Shown: positions 21,022-32,169 of the stretch, piece after piece
Layout: each line of letters opens with the position of its first letter
How positions within the stretch are numbered: position 1 is the stretch's first letter
Origin: Brachynemurus nebulosus
Taxonomy: Eukaryota; Arthropoda; Insecta; Neuroptera; Myrmeleontidae
Assembly: GCA_035578155.1 (NCBI GenBank)
Contig: JAPWDM010000003.1
Span: forward strand, 64,906,142 to 64,970,141
Direction of reading: 5' to 3'
DNA length: 64,000 nucleotides
The notes under the pieces: generated by a model
Database searches by the model: none
Told to the model about the DNA's origin: nothing
Seen by the model: only the letters and a program-made list of their open reading frames with translations
Position numbers and translations under genes: made by a program

Positions 21022-23833
21022 TTTTATCAATTTACTTCCAGTTTTTAAAACATTGATGGGTCATAGAACTTATCCCTGTTCAAAGAGGCGAGGTCATAAC
21101 TCCCTTAACCAGCCGCCTGTATCCGTGTCAATACTTTTCGTACTATTTGAATGCTAAAAAAAAACATTTAAAATAAATTACGCTACGTATGTAGCGCAGA
21201 GTGCTTCACTTATTTGTATTCTCAGCAACAATTCGCTCATATAAATTTTTCTTACACGTAATTCGACGATGTGACGACATTCACTGGTGGAGGTGGAGTG
21301 CTTGTAATTAAAATTCTCGAACACTAGCCCCGCGACTCGAACGACTTAATTAAATTTCTCTAGAACAATGATAATAATACTCAAGATGCAAAATAAAATA
21401 ATACATTTAAGTTGTATGTACATTGAACGAGCGCAAGCAAGCCAAGCATCGCAAACCAAGCCAAGCGAGCAAGTAAGTAAGCACAATCGTTTTACTTTTA
21501 TTTTATGAAAATGATAGAGCAGCATCATAAGGTGTTGTAACTCACATACATAGGTATATTCGTGTTGATAGGTGCTGGAATGGTGCTGGAAGGACAGTAA
21601 CATACTCGTATTTTGATACGAATAACTTGTACTCCTCAATTCGTCTGCCAAAGTATTTGCTTACCTTATTAGTCTAGGTATCGAACATTTTTCGGATCAA
21701 ACAGCATCGTGTTTTGTATACTGAAAGGCCTCCCTTGGTTCGGCAAATCTAGTTGAACTAAATTCGTGCAGGTTGTGCGTTTTCTACGCCCACGCAATGT
21801 TCACCTTTCGATTTTGTCTCTGTAGGTCGCTATGGGTTCTTTGGTTTCAACGCCCACAACGCGTGATCGCTCCTATTGGTGAATTCAATAAATAAAACAC
21901 TCGCGTATTTTTAATTATACGAATATAATTATTTATTAAAATATTTAATCAATTAACAAAATTAATAACAGTATCATAAGTTGAATTTGTAACAATATTA
22001 AAATAAGATAAGTATCAGTTTAGACCGTTTTTGAGAGAAAGGGGACCCGAAACTAATTTAGATGCTGTTACAAGTAAAGATAAAATTAGAATGCCTCAAC
22101 TTTTTCAGAGTTCGTTATAAAATTTCTTATTATTTTTTCTATAGAACATTCCATGAGCTTCTATTTGAGATAAACATATTTTTCATCATATGAAAGAGTG
22201 AGATACATAAATCACTTAAGTACATAATATTAATTCTCAGAACTACCCCTTGTGTGGTGTTCTCTTGACCAAGCAGATCTGTTATTGAAGCACCTTTGTC
22301 ACACTATCTTTCTTTTCACTCTCACTAATACATGATACTATAATTTGCATTTCTGCAATTTCTATGCAACTGACATAATATGAATGTTCTAACTATTATG
22401 TAATCTCTTTTAAAACTGATACTTGTTAATTTTCATATTTTTATTATCAAGATTTTAATTTTTTGGAAAACTTCAAATGGAAACTATTTGATTTTACCCA
22501 GCGCCTGTTCCATGCGGCGCTACAATATGCAGGCAGATAGACAGATAATATGTGTGAGTTGTATATATTTGTATGCTTTATCAAAATATCTATTCATTTT
22601 TATTCCCATTAATCGCTTCAAGTGCGATATACCTGCATATATAAAACATGAATGCTGTTTGATTCAAAAAATGTCCGATACATACTTATTACTAAACTGA
22701 TTTTTATGTCAAAGTGGTAAGAATGATTTGAAGTCAGCCATAGAGTAGTTTGCTAAAAATCGGAAATCTATATAAAGTTATTTTGAACGATGTATGATAA
22801 ATTAGAATGAAATGTGGTATTCTCTCTTTAGGTTCGTAACAAATTTTTAGTTAAGAGGAAAAATACTTTTGGAATTAACAAACAATTCGATTTTTTAAAA
22901 AATAAAATATTATTGTAGAACACCTCAAGAATAAATTCTCAAACTTTCAGAGCGATATTCGAAGTTCTTCGTATGTTTTAGCTTCTGAAAGTAAAACATA
23001 GTAGCGCATCAAGAGCGTAAAATAGAATCTGTGGCTTATTCGTACGCGTACGTCCTATATTGCGTGCCGAAGCAGTTTCAAGTACCAAAATTTTGAGCAT
23101 GTTTTTTTCGAAACAACATTTTTACAATTGACTGGCGTTTTTACATGAAAAACTACGCAAAATATTTTTTTAGTGGACAAGTTCCTCAATTGTTTGAAAG
23201 CTAATTACATGTAAATTTTCGGACGGTTGGAGTCAACGGAATTACTGCGGCTAGAGAGCCCAGCCATTTGTGGAACTTATGACATGTTTCAATTAAAGGC
23301 TTCTGCAGTCGCTAATTTTATATATATTGAAAAAAATAGAGTATGCTGTAAAAAAAAAATTAAGGTCGTAGTAAATAAGATACTGAACCTCAAAAATACA
23401 GATAAATTTCTTCAAGTATTTATCTTAATTGTGATACTTTTTATATAGTAAAGATGGCTTTCTTTTTCCAAAATTTTTGGATAAGCACGAACTTACCTGG
23501 CCTACCCGCTAGAACCGCCACTGTTTAATGGACGAAAACGAACCAAAATATACACCAATTAAAACAATACTCCTCAAATAATCAATCATCAGTTTTATAC
23601 AAAAAAAATTTTTCCCTATTTCTACAAGTCAATGGTAAACGTATTCGTGTTGTCGGACGACACATACATAACTGCCCCCTAACTCCGGCGGGGAAGGGGC
23701 GGGGGGCGGAGGCAAGAATTGCTGCGAATGCTTGGTTCGGTCGGTCGGTCGTTTGGACGATCCCGACGCCCGGTGAAATGGTGATGGGCATCGTTTATCT
23801 TGTAGGATTACATTTTATAAATTACTCTTAAAA
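21022..23833. other. no gene; least repeat-like 2.8 kb
   Basis: No copy of any family described here was found. CGCTACGTATGTAGCG at 21181-21196 is a perfect 16-bp palindrome. A patch of more even composition lies at 21690-21890. A TCGG repeat occurs at about 23736-23750 within a GC-rich strip (23640-23790) that also holds the G-rich motif listed separately. Frames of up to 101 codons (21346-21651, minus) show no domain. Confidence 0.45.
23690..23711 (+). other. G-rich tract, G-quadruplex candidate
   Basis: Runs of 4, 4 and 6 G (23690-23693, 23696-23699, 23701-23706) followed by GG pairs; splitting the run of six gives four runs. It lies in the only sizeable CpG-containing GC-rich strip of this part of the window, just before TCGG repeats. 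Confidence 0.45.
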
Positions 23834-24007
23834 ATGGCATTTTTAACATGTCGGAACTGCGGAGCTGTGGAGCTCGAGCTAGAGGAGCACCAAACCAACG
23901 GATGTTGTTGGTACGTGTGGGTACGTAGTTACATAAATGTTGTTAGTTCATTGTCTCGCCACGTAGCGGCGACGACGCAAAAGTACACTTTTTTTTATAA
24001 CATTTAA
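23834..24007 (+). CDS. candidate 57-codon small ORF
   Basis: ATG at 23834, stop TAA at 24005-24007. The first 29 residues (MAFLTCRNCGAVELELEEHQ and on) are acidic, carry a C-x2-C pair and later a CC pair, and have GC-rich codons against an AT-rich background. The second half (NVVSSLSRHVAATTQK) is unremarkable. It could be a first exon near a GC-rich promoter-like strip (23640-24130) or simply chance in GC-richer DNA. No family recognised. Confidence 0.17.
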   Translation: MAFLTCRNCGAVELELEEHQTNGCCWYVWVRSYINVVSSLSRHVAATTQKYTFFYNI

Positions 24008-24230
24008 TTATATGGGCTTAAGTTGTATACGTTGATGATATTAGAAAAAATTGTGCTTCGTGCTAACCCGCTCCTTCCCTACCCCCGCCGTGCTCGGTCT
24101 GTTTTCTTCTTTTGTGATTTTTTCCGTTTCTTTTTCGGTGTCGGTCGACGGGAAAAAGTTCATATTTGTTTTTATTAATTTAATGGAGAATATTTGGTCG
24201 TGCTATAATATTGCAGTAGTTTTGAGCATA

Positions 24231-24610
24231 CAGCTCAACTCTTTTTTACGCGGTCTTTTTTATGTGGTTTGTAAAAAATGGTCATTAAAATGCACAATGT
24301 GAATCAAAATCACGAGACAGTAAGAAACTTAATCAATTACTATAATAACTTTCTTTGATAAAAATACTTTTAAACGGCTTTTAAGTATTTAATCAATACA
24401 TTGCATAAGAACACTAGTTATCGCATCATTTAATTTTTTTTGTGCGTTTTTTTATGCCATTTTTTTTATGCGGTTTGTAAAAAATGGCAATTAAAATGCA
24501 TAATGTGAATCAAAATCGCGAGACAGTAAGAAACTTAAACAATTACTATAATAAGTCTCTTTGATAAAAATACTTTTTAACGGCTTTAAAGCATTTAATC
24601 AATACATTTT
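24231..24610 (-). mobile_element. pogo-like MITE family A, copy 2 (partial, internally duplicated)
   Basis: It starts CAGCTCAACTCTTTTTTACG after TA, in the reverse orientation to copy 1. The block TTATGCGGTTTGTAAAAAATGG plus AATCACGAGACAGTAAGAAA appears twice (24267 and about 24475 onward), so a piece of the element is duplicated or one copy landed in another. The far end stops at about 24610 without the second terminus. Confidence 0.7.
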
Positions 24611-25787
24611 TTTTGGGTTATTTTTTTCAAACACCCTTCTTATTGTCCTTGTAGCAAGGTAAGCGCCTTAGTGTTCGAAGAAACCGGAGATCGATTCTTT
24701 TCAAAATAGCGTCATAATAGCTGAAGGTGACTTGAAATATGAATTTTTTCTTAGAAGAAACCAGGGATAATATTTCAAAAATTTTTTAAAATTTTCTTAA
24801 AAATGCACACCTTTTAAAAATGCACACATCTACCCCGAAAATGGCAAAATCAATGTTGGTTCTTTTTCGTTGGAGTTTTTCTGGCTACTAATCAAGTTTA
24901 AGTGTCAATTCCTTATCAAGTACTGTTCCCTCCTCTCAGCAGAATTCGAAAAATAAAAACGTGACTGGAAAATCCTACAGTTGGGTTGCCAATTTTTTCT
25001 TGAATGCTTGGCAGAATTTTGTTGGTTACATGGTGCACTATAGTGGCGTCAAATTTCCTCTGAAAAGGTAAAAATAATCTTGAATACGTTACAGGCCTGC
25101 GGTAAATAATCGCTTCGGATACGAAACTTTTTTAATAATTATGGAAATTAGCAATGGCAAAGATGGTTGACATTTATTTTACTAGATAACACACACACAC
25201 ACATATATATTCTGCAATGAAATTAAAAATCCAAGTACCTTCAAAAAGAAAAATGTGATATTTCAAAATTTTCTGTCCAATTTGTTCTAAATTACAAAAA
25301 CCTACAAAGGTGATTTAATTATTCGACACAAATAATTTAATTTTTTTTTACATTTGCAGAAAAGTTTTGACATATTTATTTCCTACTTAAATTCTACTAT
25401 TTTCTATGTTCTATGTCGAGCTAATAAATTGAAAACGGGTTTTTTTTATGGAGTGATATGAAATATTTTTGTATATAAGCATATTATTGCTGTCTATCAC
25501 TGTCTCAACTTATCCTATTTATATCTCTTTCTGATATCATGGTAACATGTATTTATCCATAATTTTATACTAGATTCAGTCTTTCAATTAATATGAAAAT
25601 TGGAACGAGACAAGCTATTTTTAAAATTGAATATTGTAAGTATATGTGTTAGTTTCTCAGTCAATGTTTTTCCATGATACACTGTAGTGATATTTTTTAC
25701 TTCGGAAAAAAAGGAGAGGGGGATTTGTAACGACGAGTACAATGTATCACAAGAGTGTTATAACTATATTAGTCACGATCCATACTA
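24611..25787. other. no gene; (AC)n tract
   Basis: AT-rich sequence between two pogo-like copies. A short (AC)n run is at 25189-25202, followed by (AT)n. CACACCTTTTAAAAATGCAC-type words around 24800-24825 repeat locally. No frame of note. Confidence 0.5.
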
Positions 25788-25789
25788 TA

Positions 25790-26297
25790 CTGCTAAACTC
25801 TTTTTTATGCGGGTTTTAAAAAAATGGCCATTAAAATGCATAATATGAATCAAAATCACGAGACAGTAAGAAACTTAAACAATTACTATAATAACTTTCT
25901 TTGATAAAAATTTTTTTTAACGGCTATTAAGCATTTAATCAATACATTGCATAAGAACATAAGTTATTGCATCATTTAATTTTGTTAAAGATGTATTTTT
26001 CAAAATTTTCATAATATTATAAAATTGAAATAAAATGTTTCTATACGTGTATATTAATGCTTTATCTTGTTTATAGAAGCAGCTTCTAAGGAATTTCTAA
26101 GCTTTGAGCGTTTTGAGTTTTGTATTTTCGATGAAACTTTTTTTATGCGGTCCCGACCAACCGCACAAAAAAAGTTTTTTGTACAATCTGGATCGAACTT
26201 GTACTTTTTATAGCTATATATGATTTTTTTGAATATATTTTTTTGTGCGATTTTTTTTATGCGGTCTCTATCCACCGCACAAAAAAGAGTTCAACTG
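25790..26297 (-). mobile_element. pogo-like MITE family A, copy 3 (full length)
   Basis: Full-length, inverted relative to copy 1: left CTGCTAAACTCTTTTTTATG, right end ...AAAAGAGTTCAACTG, with TA at 25788-25789 and 26298-26299. The internal order is the mirror of copy 1: GAGACAGTAAGAAACTTAAA, ATGCTTTATCTTGTTTATAG, GAGCGTTTTGAGTTTTG, GCGGTCTCTATCCACCGCAC. At 508 bp against 500 bp, the two define the family length. Confidence 0.8.
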
Positions 26298-26301
26298 TAT
26301 A

Positions 26302-26415
26302 GTCGCTGCTCTCAGTACGCGCTCCCGCTCCAGTCTTGCTCCGAAAAAATCTTGTTATGTTCACATCACATGAACATAATGCCGCCCTCGATACTCTCCC
26401 AGTTCGATCTCGCAG
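26302..26415 (+). mobile_element. fragment of the TTAA-flanked family seen at 50.8 kb
   Basis: CGCTCCCGCTCCAGTCTTGC, TCCGAAAAAATCTTGTTATG and ACTCTCCCAGTTCGATCTCG resemble the left half of the element at 50805-51213 (TCCGGTCTCGCTCCGATATA, ATCTTGTTGTGTACACATTA, TAGTTCGAT). Both ends are missing; the fragment lies exactly between a pogo-like MITE and a Helitron. Confidence 0.5.
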
Positions 26416-26417
26416 AA

Positions 26418-27251
26418 TCTATACATATAATAAAATTGTAACGAGACCGTTTCTGTACATGGAATATTTTTTTAAAATTGTACTGGTACTGTAAATAGTT
26501 ATCGATGTAGACTATATTAAAACAGTAATTTTTAAAATTTTTGTCTCTCTCTCTGTTTACGCCTCACGCAAAAGCTACCGGACGGAAATTTGGTGTGACA
26601 ATAACTTATTATCCGGGTGGACATCTAGGATATTTCCTATTCCGAGAAAATGTCTCATTTCCACGGGAAAATCGAAAAACCATTCTGAGCATGTGCATGC
26701 ATTACGCAAAAACTATTGGACGGATTTTAATAAAATTTGGTATGGTGATAAGTTATCGCTTGGGTCAACATTCAAGATACTCTTTTCTTCGGGAAAATGT
26801 CTCATTCCCACGGGAAAATAGAAAAACCATTTTGAGCACGTGCACATATTACACAAAAATTATTGAACGGATTTTGATGAAATTTGGTGTCGTGATAGCT
26901 TATTACCTGCCTCAATACTTAGGAGAATTTTTATTATGGGACAAATGTTTCCTTCCCTCGGGAAAATACAAAAACCATTTTGAACATGTGCATACATTAC
27001 GCAAAAACTATTGGCCGAATTTTGATGAAATTTTCTATGGTGATAAGTTATTGCCTGGGTCAATATTCAAGATACACTTCACTCCCGGAAAATGTCTCGT
27101 TCCCACGGGAAAATAGAAAAACCATTTTGAGCATGTGCATGCATTACGCAAAAATTATTGTTATATGCAAGTTCTGTATAATTATTACACTTATATACTT
27201 CTCATTGAGTTTATAGCAATGCGTTGCGCGGACGACGTCGCCGGTACATAG
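26418..27251 (+). mobile_element. non-autonomous Helitron, copy 3 (four to five internal units)
   Basis: Start TCTATACATATAATAAAATT after host A; 3' hairpin region TTGCGCGGACGACGTCGCCGG; end degraded to CATAG before T. The internal unit starts at 26567, 26705, 26852, 27000 and 27147 with spacings 138, 147, 148 and 147. Since 147 is divisible by three, a unit read in frame gives 49 residues repeatedly, which produces a 191-codon frame (26541-27116) that is not a gene. It is the longest of the three Helitron copies because it has more units. Confidence 0.85.
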
Positions 27252-27270
27252 TAAAAATATACATATTCTA

Positions 27271-27609
27271 CTAGCCTTGATCTTTAGTTTCGTTCAACAA
27301 AATGTTGCCACAACGAATGTATAAAAGTGAGTTCACTTTTGGAATAAACTGCACGTAAACGTAGAACGAACATAAATACAAATAAATCCATTTTTGATGC
27401 AATTTGATGTAGATTCGATATAAATACTGTCGTAGCAAGGTTCTGAAATTATTTTCTTTATCCACCTTATATTTAATATTGATTCTTTCCAGTGTGGACC
27501 AAATTCGGGGTTTTCGTCTGTTCACCTTTTTGTTGAATGTGTGTGTGTAGTATCCTTTTCTTTTGCATATTACCTCGCTAGTCCCAAAAGGATTTGGTGA
27601 CGACACCAT
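27271..27609 (-). CDS. candidate 112-codon ORF, function unknown
   Basis: Starts at an ATG at 27607-27609 in a good insect context (ATAAAATGG). The N-terminus reads MVSSPNPFGTSEVICKRKGY, then a basic stretch (NKKVNRRKPRIWSTLER) and a tyrosine-rich hydrophobic C-terminal half. After GTSE codons the minus strand has GAG|GTAATA, a donor-like site, so the first 12 codons could instead be a short first exon; ATAATTTCAG further on is acceptor-like. No repeat copy was found elsewhere. I recognise no domain; a chance frame is quite possible. Confidence 0.22.
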   Translation of the reverse strand: MVSSPNPFGTSEVICKRKGYYTHTFNKKVNRRKPRIWSTLERINIKYKVDKENNFRTLLRQYLYRIYIKLHQKWIYLYLCSFYVYVQFIPKVNSLLYIRCGNILLNETKDQG

Positions 27610-27882
27610 TTTATATCTTTATGTTTACTGTGGTCATTTGTTTCGCCAGGGATATAAGGGTAAATGTTTCCAATTTTATTCTTTTTCTTTTTCAGGATAC
27701 TTCTTTCAGGATAGTGTTAGTTTTACTGATAAGTAATATCGCTGTTACGAGTAAGTGCTGATAGGTAATTGTATTAGTGATGACAGCAATTTGATGATTT
27801 TTATGCAATCTACATAACAGTTATGTTTTGTGTTTTGTATAATTTTTTTTTTATTTTCATAGTATAAAAAAATTAATTTTTT

Positions 27883-28400
27883 ATTACTCATGCGGGAGAA
27901 GTACTAACGCAAAATAGCTGCTTGCCCACTGTACTCTTCCCGCATACTTTTTTGCGCGTGGAAAGTAACTTTCCACACGCAAATTGACAATAAAACACGG
28001 AAAATTTAATCAAAACACGCAAAGCCGCCTCTTAATTTTTCATTTAATAAATATTTCATAATTATTTCTATAGAAGCCACCAACAAAGTAATTTAAACGA
28101 TAATTAATTCAGAAAAAAAGACGAATACTTAAAAATATTATTTTAAAAACTAATAAAAATGTCAAAAATAGTAATAATAATAGAAAAAAGTATGTGAAAT
28201 TCGTAATAAAAAATAATATGTGCAACTCGAGCGGGATTATCGATTGCCCCACTCAAGCGAATGAGCGTACTCACTACGTCCGTGCGCCCAACTTCGCTTT
28301 CATGGGCAATCGACAATTTCCTGCACTTATTGCACAATGTAATATTTTTTTTTAACTTTGTAATAAATTGCCGTTTTTTATTAAACTGTGACGACATATT
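27883..28400 (-). mobile_element. interspersed family J, copy 1
   Basis: Landmarks, in plus-strand order: TACTCATGCGGGAGAAGTAC, CCCACTGTACTCTTCCCGC, CGTGGAAAGTAACTTTCCAC, AAAGCCGCCTCTTAATTTTT and ATAATTATTTCTATAGAAG. They recur in the opposite orientation at 50.04-50.46 kb with high similarity. This copy has about 75 extra bases (about 28235-28310) around CATGGGCAATCGACAAT that copy 2 lacks, bounded by an inverted pair of GCAATCGAT-type words. An 84-codon minus-strand frame here is not kept in copy 2. Confidence 0.75.
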
Positions 28401-28788
28401 TTTAATACTGTAAATGGTAAAAGCACGGTAAAAGTATTTTAAAATGTAAATATTATCTTTTGTTTAAAAAATTAAATAGGATATCCGTATATATGGTGTG
28501 CACATATATACGAGATATATAGACATATTTGAGGAGCATATGAAAATATCAATTTTCATAGCAATCCCATTTTTTTCCATTTGTAAATATCGTGTGTATA
28601 ATATTTATTAATGTTTCCATATGTGTTGCAATATTTCAATTATACAAAAATGAACAAATAAATTTCAGTGGCGGTCACCTAACAATGGTGTAGTGGTGCA
28701 ATGATGGATTCACAAATTTCATGAACCTTTAATTGTATATTCACTTGATGCTAGTTTAAAAATCGAAATTCGGCTTGTAGTCATATTA
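28401..28788. other. no gene seen
   Basis: AT-rich sequence with a locally symmetric stretch around ATATACGAGATATATAG at about 28507-28523. No repeat partner. Confidence 0.5.
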
Positions 28789-28790
28789 TA

Positions 28791-29414
28791 CAGCCAACTT
28801 TCGTTATAAGTACGCCGATTTATATTTCTATTGTAAACATTCCCCCTCCATAACCGAAAAAAATTCATTTCAGTCTCTCGTTATAAGACCGGAACATTGG
28901 TGTTGATGTTTAATAGTACAACTCATCAATCATCCTGTCAGAATCTTTTTATTCAACTAAAATAATATTTTTATAGATCCGTGTGTACATAATACATGTG
29001 TTGTTGACCAAAACAAGTTTTGTTCGTTCTTCGCGCGGATTATATTACAAACTTTGTTTGACTAAAAATAGTATTTACAATTTATACAAAATATTTTAAA
29101 AAATTTTGAAAAGAAAATATATGTTGAACAGTATCGTTTAAACTCCTGTCACACAAACTAGAGAGCGCCTTTAGAAAATATTAGTAAATATATTTATTAA
29201 AAATAGGTAGATTTTGTGCCGCTTCTAACGAATGGTAATACTACACTGAAAGTTCGGGCTATTTGATTATAAATAAGTACACACTCACACGCTTGAAAAG
29301 TAGGGGAAGTGCGAGTTACGGCGGTTGACTACTAAGCACAAGTGTGGGTACCGGAATTCGTAGAATTATATTCTCCTACAGCCCCGTAAGCGGACTGATA
29401 ACAAAAGTCAACTG
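28791..29414. mobile_element. TA-flanked MITE, pogo-like ends
   Basis: Left CAGCCAACTTTCGTTATAAG and right (reverse-complemented) CAGTTGACTTTTGTTATCAG, with TA on both sides (28789-28790, 29415-29416). CGTTATAAGACCGG at 28877 repeats part of the left terminus inside. CAG ends plus TA again suggest pogo/Tigger, but the ends differ from family A. 624 bp, non-coding. Confidence 0.7.
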
Positions 29415-29416
29415 TA

Positions 29417-29861
29417 TATATTTTTAGTGAAAAGTGACGAATACTTCCGTTTTATTTGTTTGTGCATTAGCATTTTGTTTCCCATAAAGACGCCAGTGAT
29501 TTTAATAAAAAAATTAGATTTATTACTATGCAGAGTTAATTCACTAGTAATATTTTAATACGATTTCATGCTACACTAGAAAAATTTTCCATGTTAAATC
29601 ATTTTAGGATGAATATTTGTTTTGACATAACGTTGCAATGACTATATTTTGATTAATTTTAGTGCTAATTGGACACTAATTTAGAAAATATTGATATTTT
29701 TTTGACAACGAAATCGTGAAGCATTTAAGCAATGCGTAATTAAAAATGACAAGAAAAAATTCGTTTGCCTATTTGCATTCATTTTACGGATACGAAAGTC
29801 AATATTGCCACTACAAGAATACGAAAATAAAGTTTATCTTTTTTTCTAATTGCGTTTTACG
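29417..29861. other. no gene seen
   Basis: AT-rich DNA; a 64-codon frame (29746-29940) runs into the next element's terminal repeat and is not supported. Confidence 0.5.
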
Positions 29862-29863
29862 TA

Positions 29864-30749
29864 CCGTAAAACCGTCTACACCCGGACATATTTTTACATT
29901 TTTTGGTATAATTTTATGTTTATACATGTTTCCTTCATAGATATCACCAATAAAAGTATTACCATTAGAAAGAGCGTATATTATTTGTTATATCCCTGAC
30001 ACATTTGTTTCATTATAAGTAAAAATAAAAAAAAATAAAAATTATTAAGTGTGCGGGTCTACACCCCAAATCCGTCTTGACCTGGACACTTACTTGAATA
30101 ATGTAATAACATGCAAACTTACCTCTCCCGTCGGGGTTAGGACAGTGTTTTATATCGTCTGATGTCTTTGAACCTGTCAAAGGCTTCAAAACATTTTGTG
30201 GGAAGGGAGAGGGGTCAATATGTACATAGTATGCCTCTTTATGAAGTAAACATGCGATATGACACCAGAAGGAGGCATAAACCGCGTAATTCTGGCGGGA
30301 ATATAACGTATGGATAGTGGAAGTTACAGGCAGTGTGAATCGCGGCCATAGTGTAATAAACTGATGTGTCCGGGTCTAAACGGATATATGTATATAGCAT
30401 GTATTTTTTTTATATATAAATCGAATATAACTTCAAACATTATTAAATGATGCGCGATAAAATTCTGAACACATACATATTAAAATTAAAACGATATGAC
30501 AATTATGACGAAAATTACATGTCTAAGTTAGACACACATTTTATTTCTTTGAAAGACTGGAGAATAGTAATCCTGTAAAATGAGATAGTAAAAGTTGAAA
30601 ACCGTAGTTTTTATTGGTACAGCTGTTTAGAGGATGTTTTTCTCTCTCTAATGACGTCAAGAACAAATGTTTATTGTAGCAGGTTAATGTATAGAAACTA
30701 CTTATTTTGAAGATTGGTGCAAAGTGTCCGGGTTTAGACGGTTTTACGG
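29864..30749. mobile_element. TA-flanked element with subterminal repeats
   Basis: Terminal inverted repeats CCGTAAAACCGTCTACACCC and, from the right end, CCGTAAAACCGTCTAAACCC, about 25 bp, with TA outside at 29862-29863 and 30750-30751. Related words recur inside: GCGGGTCTACACCCC at about 30053, TTGACCTGGACACTTACTTG at about 30077, and GTCCGGGTCTAAACGG at about 30368. Such subterminal repeats are common transposase-binding arrangements. 886 bp, no coding frame. Confidence 0.75.
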
Positions 30750-31129
30750 TACATTTTTTTTTTATATTTGTGTAGAGATTTTATTTTTGTACTTATTAGT
30801 GGATATATTTATTTTCGTTAGGTTCCTTCACCCCACTTGGCAGTGATGCCAACCGTATTTTTATTTAAATATATATACAATGTATGGTTTATTCGTCATG
30901 TATAACAAGTCTCTTAGGTATCATTATTATAATTATAACCTGAAAAAAAGGAAAAAAAATGAAGATATAATACGAATGGGGAGAAACATTGTTTATATAA
31001 CATAATTTAAACAAATTGGCGCGTAATAAATTTTTATATTGTTAACGAAATGTATAATAAAAAATCTACATATTTATGGAGGATGTCGGGGGTTAAAGGG
31101 ACGTGCGGGAATATTGAATTTATTCTGAG

Positions 31130-31441
31130 ATTTGTGGGTGATGTTTATTTTTATGAATCTAGAGGGGCAACTCTCAATTGTGATTGTGCGATGATTTGAT
31201 TCATGTTTCGACTACAAGAGGATTCTAAAATATTTTACTTTGGTTTAGAAGTGAAAAATTGATATTCTGTTGTTTTATTTATTGTTATTATTGGGATTTC
31301 TGGGTGATGTTTGCTTTTATGAATTTGAAGGGGGAACTCTCAATTGTGATTGTGCGATGACTTCTCATGTTTCGACTACAAAACGATTCTAAAACTTTTT
31401 ACTTTGGTTTAGAAGTGAAAAATTGATATTCTATTGTTTTG
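31130..31441 (+). repeat. tandem duplication, ~166-bp unit, two copies
   Basis: GGGTGATGTT, GGGGCAACTCTCAATTGTGA, TCATGTTTCGACTACAA and TTTACTTTGGTTTAGAAGTG occur in order twice, with the first landmark at 31136 and 31302. The copies are roughly nine-tenths identical by eye, so the duplication is fairly recent. It ends just before the TTAA element. Confidence 0.8.
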
Positions 31442-31515
31442 TTTCCGCAGCTATCTAGGGTAATTTTGAGAAAGACTTGTCCAGTGCGTCTGTTGCCCAT
31501 AAAGTTAACACTTAA

Positions 31516-32165
31516 GGTGCTATTACAGTGTGATCGGCCGAAAAATAGTCAATTTTCGCTATTTTTTTTTTTTTTTTGGATGGATAGGATGGGGGAATGG
31601 GATGATTTTTTTTACGATCAATACCATTGTTTAAAAATTCAAAAAAAATTTTTATTCATTTTTATTTATTTTTTATAATTATTATAATTTTTTGAAAAAA
31701 GTGTCTTTAAAAAAGGACGGATATTGGTGCCCACGATTACGGCCGCAGTTTTCATTTGGAAAAAAAATCAAATAGATTATCAATCTGTAGGTAAGCCGCT
31801 ATGTACCTAAAATTACAAAATTTTTTATAGTTTTTCGTGTGGCAAAATAGAAAGATTTTAAAAAAAAACTCTCATTGGTACATAGTGGCTTATACCTACA
31901 GATTAATAATTTATTTATTTTTTTTCCCAAAAGAAAACTGCCGCCGCAGTCGTGGGCACCAATTTCTGCGCTTTCAAAGACTCTTTTTTCAGAAAATTAT
32001 AATAATTATACAAAATAAATAAAAATGAATAAAAAAAATATTTTTGTATTGTTGAATAGTGGTATTAATCGTAAAAAAAAATTCATTCCCATTCCCCCAT
32101 CCTATTCATCCGAAAAAAATCGCGAAAATTGACTATTTTTCGGTCGGTCACACTGTGATGGTACT
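31516..32165. mobile_element. TTAA-flanked foldback element, family G copy 1
   Basis: TTAA lies at 31512-31515 and 32166-32169. Ends: GGTGCTATTACAGTGTGATC and, from the right, AGTACCATCACAGTGTGACC. Nearly the entire 650 bp is an inverted repeat: GAATGGGATGATTTTTTTTA, TTGGTGCCCACGATTACGGC and AATCTGTAGGTAAGCCGCTA on the left are mirrored on the right. TTAA target use is typical of piggyBac, though no CCC start is seen, so the class is tentative. Frames at 31439-31678 and 31837-32022 are low-complexity by-products. Confidence 0.75.
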
Positions 32166-32169
32166 TTAA

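Noticed and set aside
26541..27116. 191-codon frame, longest in the window
   Set aside because: It lies wholly within a Helitron and repeats a 49-residue block because the 147-bp unit is a multiple of three; neighbouring frames repeat the same peptide.
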